A stretch of 64,000 bases of DNA from JADJEK01 sp052034255 (GTDB taxonomy: Bacteria > Planctomycetota > B15-G4 > JADJEK01). The stretch covers positions 1-64,000 of the forward strand of contig JBPOIU010000036.1 in assembly GCA_052034255.1 (NCBI GenBank), given 5' to 3'. The notes below the pieces were generated by a model. It was given only the letters and a program-made list of their open reading frames with translations. It searched no databases and was not told the DNA's origin. A program made the position numbers and the translations under genes. This document shows positions 24,245 through 32,589 of the stretch, piece after piece. Every line of letters starts with the position of its first letter. Positions within the stretch are counted from its first letter, which is position 1.

Positions 24245-26737
24245 TCAGGGCTTCTCGGGCAGCGTCAACGTGCGCCGCGCGAGCGGGCTCTGCGCCTTAC
24301 CCACGGGCTTTGGCGCGGACGATGCCGCGCCCGCCGCGTACCCGATCTCGCTCGCTTGGCGCACGGCGTCGTCGGCTTCCGCGGCCGGCGCGGCGATGTG
24401 CGCGCGACTGCCGAGGAACGCATCGAGCTCGGCGCGGAGGTACTCGCGCAACACGTCGGCATCGCGCAGCGGCGTGCGCTCGTGCGGATCGAGGCCCAAG
24501 CGGAACACGGTTTCGGATCGCGTACGCAAGTCGGCGATGTACGTGTGACCGAGCGCGCGGATCGCCACTTGGGGCCGGTCCCCGAGCGAGCGCTGGAAGA
24601 CCGGACGCGGAATGCCCGCGCCGGCGCCACGCGCGACGCCTCCGCCGGCGATCAGTGGACTCCGGTCGAGTCCGTCGAACGGGGGCGGGACGTCGTCGCC
24701 GCCGACCAACGCGAGCAACGTCGGTGCGACGTCGACCAGCGAATGCGGCCCGGCGATGCGCATCGGCTTGACGCCGACGGAGTTCGGCAGTCGGACGATG
24801 AACGGTACGCGGACTTCTTCGGCGTACGCGGTGTCACCGTGCTCGAGCGTGCCGTGCTCGCCGAAGGCCTCGCCGTGATCGCCGACGACCGCGATGATCG
24901 TGTCGTCGATCGATTCGGACGCGCGCAGGAGGTCGAGCACCGCGCGCACGCCGGCGTCGCCGTAGCGCAGGTTCGCGCGATAGAGCTCGCGCAGCCGCTC
25001 GAAGTCCGCCGCCTTCCAGTCGTCGTCCTGGTGCAAGCGGAACGCGTCGATGCGCGCGCGGGTGCCGTCCGCGGGAGGAGCCGGCGTCGTCGTTAGGTAC
25101 GGCGCCGGCGGGCGATACGGCGCATGCGGCTGGAACACGTGCACGTAGAGGAAGAACGGCTTCTTCAACGCGTTCTTGCGCAAATGCGCCTCGAGGCGCG
25201 GAGCGAGCTCGGTCGGCGCGATCCCCTCGTTCCAGAGCTTCGGATCGCGGTTCAGTTCGTCGAAGACCTCGAACCCGCGGTCGAGTCCGTAGGCCGCGCC
25301 GGCGTTCGGATTGGTAACCAACGCGAGTGTCGCGTAGCCGCGGCGTGCGAGTTCGCTCGCGAGCGTGGCGGTCGTCTCGCCGAGGCGCTTCGACGTGTCG
25401 ATCACGCCGTGCGTCTGCGGATACGTCCCCGAGAACAGCGACGCGATCGACGGCAGGGTGTACGACGCCGGTGCGAACACGTCTTCGAAGACGATGCCGT
25501 CCCGCGCCAGCAGATCGACGTTCGGCGCGACTTCCGCGGCGTCGCCGTAGGCCGTGAAGTGCGAAGCGCTGGCCGCGTCGAGCGTGATCAGCACGACGTT
25601 CTTCGCGCGGCACGCGGCGCGCAGCTTCGCCGTCGCGGCCGGGTTCGTCGTGGGCTCGGGCGTCACGCCACCGTTCTCGATCCGTGGATCCGCGACGACG
25701 ATCCGCAGCGGACGAACCGGGATCGGGCGCGGAGTCGACTCGAACTGCAGCGACACCACGTTGTCGCGGAACAGCGAGACGTCGCGGTCGATCTCCAGCG
25801 GGACCCGGAGTTCACTCGCGCCGTGCGCGTCGAGCTCGCATTGCGCGATGAGGTCCTTGGCCCCGTCGGCGGTGACCATGCGTACGCGGAACGACACGTC
25901 GCGCTCCGGACGGCGATCGTCGGGGTGGACGAACACGTCCGCCTTGAACAAGGGTCGTCCCGTGGGCAGCTGCAGCGGCACGCTGACGCGTGAGCCCTCG
26001 TCGAACACGAACGCGCGCTGCAAGCGTTTGCGGTCGCGGCTCGGGAAGGTCTCGACGCGCACGTCGCCCGGAGCGAGCGTCGTCGCGGTCGCGCCGTCGT
26101 CGAGCTTGAACCGCAGTGTGCGGAACACCGCCGCCATCGGGTAGCGGAACGGCTCGCCGACGTCGAACGCGCGTCGCACCGTCTTCGCGAACCGAAACGT
26201 CAGTCGATTCGTGCCGCGGCGCACCTTGGTCTCGGGCAGCGTGAACTCGGTCGTGCTCAGCTCCGGCGACGCCGGCAGCTTGATGCGCGCGATCGCGGCG
26301 GCATCGTCGTTCAGATGGACCGACATCGTCTGCGCGCCCTCTTCGGGCGGCAGCCCCGTCGCTTCGAGTTCGACGCGCAGCTCGCGCTCGGAGAACAGCG
26401 TGAAGCGCACGTCGACCGCGTCGCCGATCGCGACGCCGCAGCGCCGCGCGTCGTCGTCCTCGAACATCGACAGGAAGCCGGTCGCCGCGGCGTGGAGGCG
26501 CGGATCGGGCTCGTCGTAGCAGCGCTTGCCTTGCGCGCTGCCGAAGTCGATGCGCCGGGTCTCGGTCTCGACCAGCGCGAACGGCAGGCGCTCGAGCAGA
26601 TCGATCGGTTCCAGCGTGGGTCCGCGGACGGCCGCCGGATCGACCGCGCTGATGCGGAGGACGTACGGCAGCAGGACGACCGCCGCGACGATCAGCGCAA
26701 AGCCGAGGACACGCTTCGCGCCCGGCGAGGTCGGCAT
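24245..26737 (-). CDS. Membrane-anchored sulfatase-fold hydrolase lacking the formylglycine motif
   Basis: 830 residues. One N-terminal membrane helix (about 9-27, LGFALIVAAVVLLPYVL) anchors it. Residues ~60-360 form a beta-rich domain of unknown family. The alkaline-phosphatase-like domain (about 378-780) has VVLITLDAASASHFTAYG (metal Asp D387), SYTLPSIASLFSGTYPQTHG, FFLYVHVFQPHAPY and VVGDHGEAFGEHGTLEHGD. In true sulfatases the nucleophile motif is C/S-x-P-x-R; here it is TLPSI (T427), with neither Cys/Ser nor Arg, as in phosphotransferase-like members. It probably uses Thr and is not activated by a formylglycine enzyme. The ATG overlaps the upstream stop (TGATG), so it is coupled to the gene at 26737-27837. 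Confidence 0.78.
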   Translation of the reverse strand: MPTSPGAKRVLGFALIVAAVVLLPYVLRISAVDPAAVRGPTLEPIDLLERLPFALVETETRRIDFGSAQGKRCYDEPDPRLHAAATGFLSMFEDDDARRCGVAIGDAVDVRFTLFSERELRVELEATGLPPEEGAQTMSVHLNDDAAAIARIKLPASPELSTTEFTLPETKVRRGTNRLTFRFAKTVRRAFDVGEPFRYPMAAVFRTLRFKLDDGATATTLAPGDVRVETFPSRDRKRLQRAFVFDEGSRVSVPLQLPTGRPLFKADVFVHPDDRRPERDVSFRVRMVTADGAKDLIAQCELDAHGASELRVPLEIDRDVSLFRDNVVSLQFESTPRPIPVRPLRIVVADPRIENGGVTPEPTTNPAATAKLRAACRAKNVVLITLDAASASHFTAYGDAAEVAPNVDLLARDGIVFEDVFAPASYTLPSIASLFSGTYPQTHGVIDTSKRLGETTATLASELARRGYATLALVTNPNAGAAYGLDRGFEVFDELNRDPKLWNEGIAPTELAPRLEAHLRKNALKKPFFLYVHVFQPHAPYRPPAPYLTTTPAPPADGTRARIDAFRLHQDDDWKAADFERLRELYRANLRYGDAGVRAVLDLLRASESIDDTIIAVVGDHGEAFGEHGTLEHGDTAYAEEVRVPFIVRLPNSVGVKPMRIAGPHSLVDVAPTLLALVGGDDVPPPFDGLDRSPLIAGGGVARGAGAGIPRPVFQRSLGDRPQVAIRALGHTYIADLRTRSETVFRLGLDPHERTPLRDADVLREYLRAELDAFLGSRAHIAAPAAEADDAVRQASEIGYAAGAASSAPKPVGKAQSPLARRTLTLPEKP

Positions 26738-27837
26738 CAGGTCTTCTCGAATGCGCCGTGTTCGGCGCTTTTCCACAAGCCGGAGAACGAATCGAGCACG
26801 ACCACACCGTCCGACCACCACATCGTCGCGCCGCGCGCGCGGTGCGAATCCGGGTGCAAACGGAGCGTCGCGCCGCGCCGGCTCATCTCGAGCGCCAACG
26901 CGCCGAGGTCGGGGATCGGCGTCGGTTCGAGTCCGCGGCGACCGTGCTCGCGCACGAACTCCTCGGCCAGTTCGGTGTCCTGGAAGATCGGGCAGAACGC
27001 CGGGGCTTGATCGTCGTCCGCCGCGGGTTCTTCGACGTGGAGCGCGCTGGGCGCTCCCTTGCGCGCCAGCGCGAACAGCGGCGTGTTCTCGAAGAAGCCG
27101 AGCCACGGCACTTCGCCGATCCGCACGACCATGTGTTCGTCGGCCGATTCGATGTCGACTTCGGGAGTGATGTCCTCGTCGCCGTCCCAGGCGTCCCAAC
27201 TGCCGTCCGCGGCCAGCAGCCGTTGCGTGAGCTTGCCGCCGGCATCGACCGCGAGGCGCAGATGGCGCGGTTCCTCGTTCTCGTCGAGGCAGAAGAACAC
27301 CGGATCGCGTTCGTCGAGCGTCGCGCCGACGAAGCCGTCGTTGCGGCATGCGATCAGGAACGACGCGAGGTCGTGGATGCGTTCGACGACCAGATCGGAC
27401 GTCTCGATGCCCTTGCGGGACGCCGCGGCCGCTTCGGCGCGCGCTTCGTCGCTCCAAATCAGCACGGCGAGACCGTGCGGCAGGGCCTTCGACAACTCGA
27501 ACACGGGCTCACCGCGCACCGTGATCGTCCAGTACGGCGTCGCGCCGTCGCGCGCGCGGCCATGGCGCGATTCGTCGAGATAGCGCGTCACGATGCTCTG
27601 GAGCGCCGGCGCGAGCGCCGCGTGCGCGGGCTCGACCCGGAGTTCGCCGTCGGAAAACGACGCGATCCACTCGTATTCGCCGAGGTCCGTCAACACGCGT
27701 TGCGCGTCTTCGGGCGGCGGCTTGGTGTCGTCCAGGCGGCGCAGGAACGCGATCGTGCGCCCATGCCCGTCTCGACCGCGGTCGAGCAGGAAGTACTCCT
27801 GGCCTTCGTGGAGGATCCGGACTTTGCGTTCACGCAT
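26737..27837 (-). CDS. Conserved-looking cytoplasmic protein of unknown function
   Basis: 366 residues without signal peptide or membrane segment. The N-terminus (VRILHEGQEYFLLDRGRDGH) and a segment around YWTITVRGEPVFELSKAL look like beta strands; the last third (LEEFV-type FCPIFQDTELAEEFVREHG, then a segment ending MWWSDGVVVLDSF) resembles SseB-like repeats, but this is only a loose impression. It is acidic with many Asp/Glu. It is the first gene of a two-gene operon and overlaps the sulfatase-like gene by one base. No Shine-Dalgarno is visible and a TATACT box ends nine bases before the ATG, so the message may be leaderless. Confidence 0.6.
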   Translation of the reverse strand: MRERKVRILHEGQEYFLLDRGRDGHGRTIAFLRRLDDTKPPPEDAQRVLTDLGEYEWIASFSDGELRVEPAHAALAPALQSIVTRYLDESRHGRARDGATPYWTITVRGEPVFELSKALPHGLAVLIWSDEARAEAAAASRKGIETSDLVVERIHDLASFLIACRNDGFVGATLDERDPVFFCLDENEEPRHLRLAVDAGGKLTQRLLAADGSWDAWDGDEDITPEVDIESADEHMVVRIGEVPWLGFFENTPLFALARKGAPSALHVEEPAADDDQAPAFCPIFQDTELAEEFVREHGRRGLEPTPIPDLGALALEMSRRGATLRLHPDSHRARGATMWWSDGVVVLDSFSGLWKSAEHGAFEKT

Positions 27838-27846
27838 GCGGCGCGG

Positions 27847-27852
27847 AGTATA
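27847..27852 (-). promoter_or_regulatory. -10-like box TATACT nine bases before a start codon
   Basis: On the minus strand TATACT is followed by nine bases and then the ATG at 27837. A start site about seven bases after the box would fall within a few bases of the ATG. No -35 match and no Shine-Dalgarno are seen. Confidence 0.4.
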
Positions 27853-27987
27853 GGTCGGGGACGACTCGGCGTGTTAGCGCGCAGTGCTCCATTGGACGAC
27901 GGCGCTGCGGAGGAGTCTTCTCGCGGGAGCCCGGCGTCGAGCCGACGCGACCATCGGTGGCGGCGCGCTCTTTCGGCGGCGTCCCCG

Positions 27988-28620
27988 TCAAGCCGGGATC
28001 CGGCGCGCCGCGAGATGGGGGAATCGAGCCCGTCCGACGTCGCGGCCGAACAACGTCGCGGCGATCACGACCGCGAGCACGACGGCGACCAAGTTGACGA
28101 ACAGATCGACTTCGTCGAAGTAGCGCACCGCGCTGCGCCCTTGCAGCCATTCGTCGAGCCACCCCGCGGCGCCCGCGACGACGATCGCCAGTGGGTACGC
28201 GACGACCGAGCGCACGTCGACGGCGATCGCGCGCAGCGCCAGCAGCGCGAGACCGCCGTACTCGACGAAATGGAAGCGCTCCGCCGGCGATTTGCGCATC
28301 GTGAACATCGCGTACAGGAAGATGCCAAGCGGCAGCAGCGCCCGCAGGAACGGAGCCGCCGAACGCACGCCCGCGCCCACGGTCACGGCGTAGAAGAAGG
28401 TCGTCCCGACCAAGATCGCGGACACGATGACGGTGTTCATCATCAACCCGCGCGCGCGCAGGTACAGCGAGACTTCGTATGCGAGGTCGAGCGTCGTCAG
28501 CACGATCGCGACCGCGCCGAGGAACGCGAACCAGCCCGCCGCGCGTTCGCGAGACCGCGGTGGCTCGGGCGCGAGATCGAGCGGGATGGACGGCGTCGCC
28601 CAGTTCAGTTCGCTCGTCAC
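27988..28620 (-). CDS. VanZ-like membrane protein
   Basis: 210 residues from a GTG that overlaps the preceding stop (GTGA). About five or six membrane helices are visible, for example AAGWFAFLGAVAIVLTTLDL, MMNTVIVSAILVGTTFFYAV and LFVNLVAVVLAVVIAATLFG. The VanZ-family signature is present: FHFVEYGGLALLALRA, then DEWLQGRSAVRYFDEVDLFVN (family pattern DE..Q...R..s..D...N..G). VanZ-type proteins sit in the inner membrane, and a few confer low teicoplanin resistance; most have unknown roles. It ends a set of three genes joined by 4-base overlaps behind the FGE-like gene, which suggests a joint membrane function. Confidence 0.75.
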   Translation of the reverse strand: MTSELNWATPSIPLDLAPEPPRSRERAAGWFAFLGAVAIVLTTLDLAYEVSLYLRARGLMMNTVIVSAILVGTTFFYAVTVGAGVRSAAPFLRALLPLGIFLYAMFTMRKSPAERFHFVEYGGLALLALRAIAVDVRSVVAYPLAIVVAGAAGWLDEWLQGRSAVRYFDEVDLFVNLVAVVLAVVIAATLFGRDVGRARFPHLAARRIPA

Positions 28621-28769
28621 GAGGCGGCGCTCCGGCGCGCGCTCCGTTCGAGGATCCGGCGCAGATCGCGCCGAATGGCGCCGCGTCGCACGAGGAACGC
28701 GAGCAAGGTGAACGGCAACAGCAGCAGTCCGAGGATTTCCCGGACCCACAGCCCCGGGATGCCGCTCAT
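28617..28769 (-). CDS. Small 50-residue membrane protein
   Basis: A 50-residue frame between the FGE-like and VanZ-like genes. It begins ATGA over the FGE-like stop (28766-28769) and ends GTGA over the VanZ start (28617-28620), so both neighbours are translationally coupled to it. That argues strongly that it is a real gene. After MSGIPGLWVR it has one hydrophobic helix (EILGLLLLPFTLLAFLVRRG), then a very basic tail (RRDLRRILERSARRSAAS), typical of a small inner-membrane protein with a cytoplasmic C-terminus. I know of no family. Confidence 0.65.
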   Translation of the reverse strand: MSGIPGLWVREILGLLLLPFTLLAFLVRRGAIRRDLRRILERSARRSAAS

Positions 28770-30118
28770 TTGGGTTTCGCCGGCGTCTGCGCGCAGCGGA
28801 AGCCGAGCTGCGCGCGCCGCGTCGACAGTCCGGGCGCGAGCCAGCGGTACGTCGCGGCCAGGACTTCGGAGTTCGACAGGAAATTGCCGCCGCGCACCAC
28901 GACTTGGACGAGGTTCGACGTCAGCTCTTCGGTGATCGGATCGCCGTCGGCGTTGCTCGCGGTCCACTCGTCGACGTTGCCGGCGAGGTCCGCGCACGCG
29001 AACGGACTGTTGCCCGCCGCGTAGCTGCCGACCGGCGCGGTGTCGTTCAGGCCGGCCGAGCGGTCGTTCGCGCGACCGACGTCGTACTCGTTGCCCCACG
29101 GGTAAAGCAGTCCCTTCGGGCCGCGCGCCGCGATCTCCCATTCGTCTTCGGTCGGCACGCGCTTGCCGGCCCACGTCGCGTACGCGCGCGCGTCGTTGAA
29201 GCTGACGCCGACGACGGGATGCTCGGCCTTGCCCTCCGGGTAGGTGTAGCTGCCGTCGTCTTGCTTGACCCAGAACCGAGGAAGGTGCGCGAGCTTGCGC
29301 TCGTCGGGTAGCGCTTTCCAGAACGCCGCGTACTGCGCGTTCGTCACTTCGGTGCGGTCGAGGTAGAAGGTCTTCACGCTGATGCGCCGGCCGCGCCGCT
29401 CGAGCCCGGCCTTCGGCCAGCCCGAATGCGGCCCGATCTCGTACGCGCCGCCTTTCACTTCGATCATCCCCGGCGGCAGGCGCTCGCCGTTCTCGCTGAA
29501 TCGATCGGGGCTGCGGGCGCGCTCGACGCGGATGCCCATTTCGACGTACGCGCGATGCGCGGTCGCGAACGCGCGCGCTTCCGGCACTGCCGCGTACAAC
29601 GAGCGGTTCCACACCTCCGCGAAGTCGACCGAAACCGAGAAGCGTTCGCGCACGAGCGTCGTGATCAGCGGCTCGAGATCGCCTGCGCGCTGCTCGACCA
29701 GCAGGGGCACGATGGGATCGACCAGCCACTCGACGAACGCCGCGCGATAGCCCGGATCGAAGTCCGCCTCGGCCATCGCCGCGACCATTCCGTCGCGCAG
29801 CGCCTGGATTTGCGCCGGCTTCAGCGCCGCCTTGCCCGAGCCGCCGGCGAGCACGCGATCGCGCAACGCGGAGAATTGCGCCGCCAGCGGGGCCGCGATC
29901 CGCGTGGCCGTGGTGTTGGGATCGGCGGCCAGCGCGTTGAACTCGCGCTCCATGCGTAGGTACGCCGCTTCGAGCGCCGACTCGGCGACGGTGAGTTCCT
30001 CGTGCCGCGCCGCCAGCTGGGTTTCGAGTTCGGCCAACGCGGCATCCTGCGCCCGAACGGAGACGGCGGGACAGAGCGTCGACAGGGCGATGGCGAGGAG
30101 GAATGCGCGCGCGATCAT
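28766..30118 (-). CDS. Secreted FGE/SUMF1-fold protein without the catalytic cysteines
   Basis: 450 residues. Signal peptide about 1-22 (AFLLAIALSTLCPAVSVRAQ). A coiled-coil region follows (about 25-60, LAELETQLAARHEELTVAES). The C-terminal FGE-sulfatase domain starts near residue 225: IEVKGGAYEIGPHSG, TFYLDRTEVTNAQYAAFW, HPVVGVSFNDARAYATWAGK, RVPTEDEWEIAARGPKG, LAGNVDEWTAS and VVVRGGNFLSNSEVLAATYR. In true formylglycine-generating enzymes the last motif carries two cysteines; here the equivalent positions are S415 and L420. It is therefore more likely a binding or structural member of this fold. ATG at 30118 is chosen for the signal peptide. The stop overlaps the 50-residue protein's start. 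Confidence 0.8.
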   Translation of the reverse strand: MIARAFLLAIALSTLCPAVSVRAQDAALAELETQLAARHEELTVAESALEAAYLRMEREFNALAADPNTTATRIAAPLAAQFSALRDRVLAGGSGKAALKPAQIQALRDGMVAAMAEADFDPGYRAAFVEWLVDPIVPLLVEQRAGDLEPLITTLVRERFSVSVDFAEVWNRSLYAAVPEARAFATAHRAYVEMGIRVERARSPDRFSENGERLPPGMIEVKGGAYEIGPHSGWPKAGLERRGRRISVKTFYLDRTEVTNAQYAAFWKALPDERKLAHLPRFWVKQDDGSYTYPEGKAEHPVVGVSFNDARAYATWAGKRVPTEDEWEIAARGPKGLLYPWGNEYDVGRANDRSAGLNDTAPVGSYAAGNSPFACADLAGNVDEWTASNADGDPITEELTSNLVQVVVRGGNFLSNSEVLAATYRWLAPGLSTRRAQLGFRCAQTPAKPK

Positions 30119-30125
30119 GGGCGGG

Positions 30126-30131
30126 ATCATA
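30126..30131 (-). promoter_or_regulatory. -10-like box TATGAT seven bases before a start codon
   Basis: TATGAT (one mismatch to TATAAT) reads on the minus strand and is followed by CCCGCCC and then the ATG at 30118. There is no Shine-Dalgarno. The layout suggests a leaderless or nearly leaderless mRNA for the FGE-like operon. Confidence 0.45.
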
Positions 30132-30249
30132 GGCGGGCGCGCTCGCACGGCGGAATGCCGCATCGGCTGCGGATCCGGATTCGAATCGACTCTGCAGTGA
30201 TGCCGCGCCGCGCTCGACAGCGGCGGCCGCGAGCGCCAGACTCCGCGCC

Positions 30250-32430
30250 ATGTCCCCACGTCGTGGATCCGATTCGACGCCGCGTCCTTCGGGAGCGGCG
30301 AACGCTCCCGCCGCCGCGGCGGCCGCGGACGGCGCGCCGGCTCGCGGTGGCGCGGCAGCGCTTTCGTCGCACGACCCGTTGGAGCGACCGTTGTCGGAGC
30401 TGCATGGCGTCGGCCCGGCCCGAGCGTCCGCGTTCGCGTCGATGGGGCTGACGACCGTTCGTGACCTGCTGCTGCATCTGCCGCACAAGTTCACGGCTTT
30501 GCCGCATCCGCGCCCCATCGCCGAGCTCGCGCCCGGCAAGGACGCGGCGATCGTGGGGCGTGTCACGAAGATCGTGCCGTCGCGCCGACGCCAGGGCGCG
30601 ACGCGCGTCGACGTCGAAGACCGCAGCGGCTCGCTGTCGCTCGTGTTCTTCCATCAGCCGCATGTCGGCAGCGCGTTCGCTCGTGGAGCGTTCGTCTACG
30701 CGATGGGGCGGAGCGGAGAACGCGCTGGCAGAGCATTCCTCGCAGTGTCGAACTACGAGTTCGTCGGGTCACAGGACGCCGGCCGGCCGGCGGCCGCGCT
30801 CCCGCTGTACGCGCTGCCGGACGCGGTTCCACCGCGCACGCACCGGCGGCTGGTGCGCGAACTCGCGAGCACCCTCGCATCGCGGCTCGACGACTGGCGC
30901 ACGGCAACGACGCTGTCCGGCGACGAATTGATGCCGCTGTCCCAGGCGATCGCCGCGATCCATGCCTGCGCCGACGAGACCGCATTGGCGGCCGCGCGCA
31001 GACGGCTCGCGTACGACGAGTTCGTGCACCACCTGCGGCCGATGATCGCCGCGCGCGTGGACGTCGAGCGCAGCTCGAAGTCCGACGCGGTGGTGGTCGA
31101 CGCGGCGGAGCGCGCGCGTTTGACGGCGCAGCTGCCGTTTTCGCTCACGCGCGCGCAGCAGCGCGTGCTCGACGAGGTCTTCGCGGACTTGGGGCGATCC
31201 GTTCCGATGCATCGCCTGCTGCATGGCGACGTCGGCTCCGGCAAGACGGCGATCGCGCTGCTGTGCGCCGCAGCGGTGGTGCGCGCGGGACAACAGGCCG
31301 CGTTGCTCGCGCCGACCGCATTGCTCGCGGAACAGCACGCGCGGACCGCGCAACGCTTGCTCGGTCCGATCGGCGTGGCGTTCGCGACGTTGACGGCGGC
31401 GACGCCGGCGCGGGAGCGCAAGCAACTCCATGCGCGATTGGCCGCGGGCGAGCCGCTGCTGCTGATCGGCACGCACGCGTTGCTCGTCGAACGCGTGCGG
31501 ATCCCGCGTTTGCGCCTTGCCGTCGTCGACGAACAACATCGCTTCGGCGTGCAGCAACGCGCCAAGTTGCGCGCGAAGGCCGCCGCGGTCGACTTGCTCG
31601 TGATGTCGGCGACGCCGATTCCGCGCACGCTCGCGCTCGCGGTGTTCGGCGATCTCGAAGTCTCCGCGCTCGATGAGTTGCCGCCGGGCCGCACGCCGGT
31701 GACGACGCAGGTGCGCGAGCGCCGCGAGCTCAAGGCCGTGGCCGACGACATTCGGACGGTGGCGCGCTCCGGTGGACGCGTGTTCGTGGTTTGCCCGCTG
31801 GTGGCACAAAGCGAGCAGCAGGACCTGATCGCGGCCGAGACACTGGCGAAACGACTGTCCGCGTACTTCCGCGGCACTCCTGCCGTCGGACTCGCGCACG
31901 GCCGCCGCAAGCCCGAGGAGAACGTGGCCGCGCTCGCCGCATTCCAGGCCGGCGCGACGCCGGTGCTGGTGTCGACGCTGGTCGTCGAAGTCGGCGTCGA
32001 CGTGCCGGAGGCGACGCTGATGGTCGTGGTCGACGCCGCGCGTTTCGGGCTGGCCGCGCTGCATCAGTTGCGTGGACGCGTCGGACGTGGAGATCGCGCG
32101 TCGCGGTGCATCCTGGTCGCGAAGGACGACAAGCCCGAATCCCGCGAACGACTCGATGTCCTCGTCGACGAACACGACGGGCTCGTGATCGCGCAAAAGG
32201 ACCTCGAGGTGCGCGGGCCGGGGCAGATCGCGGGAGCACGACAGCACGGCGTGCTCGATTTCGGGTTCGCGGACCTCGCGCGCGACGTCGACTTGCTGGC
32301 GCGCGCGCAGCAGGACCTACGCCGCTTGCTGCAAGCGATCGACGCCCGCGCGATCGAACGCGTGCTGCGGTCGTCGCCCTCGACGCTGCGTGCGCGCTTC
32401 GTGGCAACGGCGACGGTCGGGCCCGGTTGA
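30250..32430 (+). CDS. recG: ATP-dependent DNA helicase RecG
   Basis: 726 residues, normal RecG size. The N-terminal wedge domain (about 85-175) starts with the usual LSELHGVGPARASAFASMGL. Helicase motifs: Walker A GDVGSGKT (326-333), DEQHRFG (427-433, RecG's DEQH box), MSATPIPRTLAL (452-463) and the VI-type LRGRVGRGDRASRC, then the RecG C-terminal TRG-like region (LVDEHDGLVIAQKDLEVRGP). RecG remodels stalled forks and Holliday junctions. The N-terminal 40 residues are Ala/Pro-rich and probably disordered. The gene is divergent from the FGE-like operon. An interspersed palindromic element begins seven bases after its stop. Confidence 0.97.
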   Translation: MSPRRGSDSTPRPSGAANAPAAAAAADGAPARGGAAALSSHDPLERPLSELHGVGPARASAFASMGLTTVRDLLLHLPHKFTALPHPRPIAELAPGKDAAIVGRVTKIVPSRRRQGATRVDVEDRSGSLSLVFFHQPHVGSAFARGAFVYAMGRSGERAGRAFLAVSNYEFVGSQDAGRPAAALPLYALPDAVPPRTHRRLVRELASTLASRLDDWRTATTLSGDELMPLSQAIAAIHACADETALAAARRRLAYDEFVHHLRPMIAARVDVERSSKSDAVVVDAAERARLTAQLPFSLTRAQQRVLDEVFADLGRSVPMHRLLHGDVGSGKTAIALLCAAAVVRAGQQAALLAPTALLAEQHARTAQRLLGPIGVAFATLTAATPARERKQLHARLAAGEPLLLIGTHALLVERVRIPRLRLAVVDEQHRFGVQQRAKLRAKAAAVDLLVMSATPIPRTLALAVFGDLEVSALDELPPGRTPVTTQVRERRELKAVADDIRTVARSGGRVFVVCPLVAQSEQQDLIAAETLAKRLSAYFRGTPAVGLAHGRRKPEENVAALAAFQAGATPVLVSTLVVEVGVDVPEATLMVVVDAARFGLAALHQLRGRVGRGDRASRCILVAKDDKPESRERLDVLVDEHDGLVIAQKDLEVRGPGQIAGARQHGVLDFGFADLARDVDLLARAQQDLRRLLQAIDARAIERVLRSSPSTLRARFVATATVGPG

Positions 32431-32437
32431 GGCCGTT

Positions 32438-32513
32438 GATCGACCACGTCCGAGAGTCGTCGCGTCCAGCGACGATTCGCGGACGTAGTCGATCCCGCAC
32501 CAGGTGTCCGAGG
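32438..32513 (-). repeat. Interspersed palindromic element, copy B (inverted relative to A)
   Basis: Arms 32438-32462 and 32470-32494 pair at 22 of 25 positions around a 7-base loop, again bounded by GATC. The 19-base flank at 32495-32513 is the reverse complement of copy A's flank with two differences. Copy B starts seven bases after the recG stop codon. Confidence 0.75.
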
Positions 32514-32589
32514 CGACGATGGCGCGGCTCGTCACTGCGTCGAAGCCTCCGGGTAGAGTGGCGCCCCGACCGTTCCTGCCAAGGGGACG

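Noticed and set aside
26738..27457. N-terminal extension of the sulfatase-like protein
   Set aside because: This part is antisense-frame reading of the neighbouring gene 26737-27837; the membrane anchor begins at the ATG at 26737.
28766..30118. True formylglycine-generating enzyme serving the nearby sulfatase-like protein
   Set aside because: Both catalytic cysteines are missing, and the sulfatase-like protein has no Cys/Ser-x-Pro-x-Arg site to modify.
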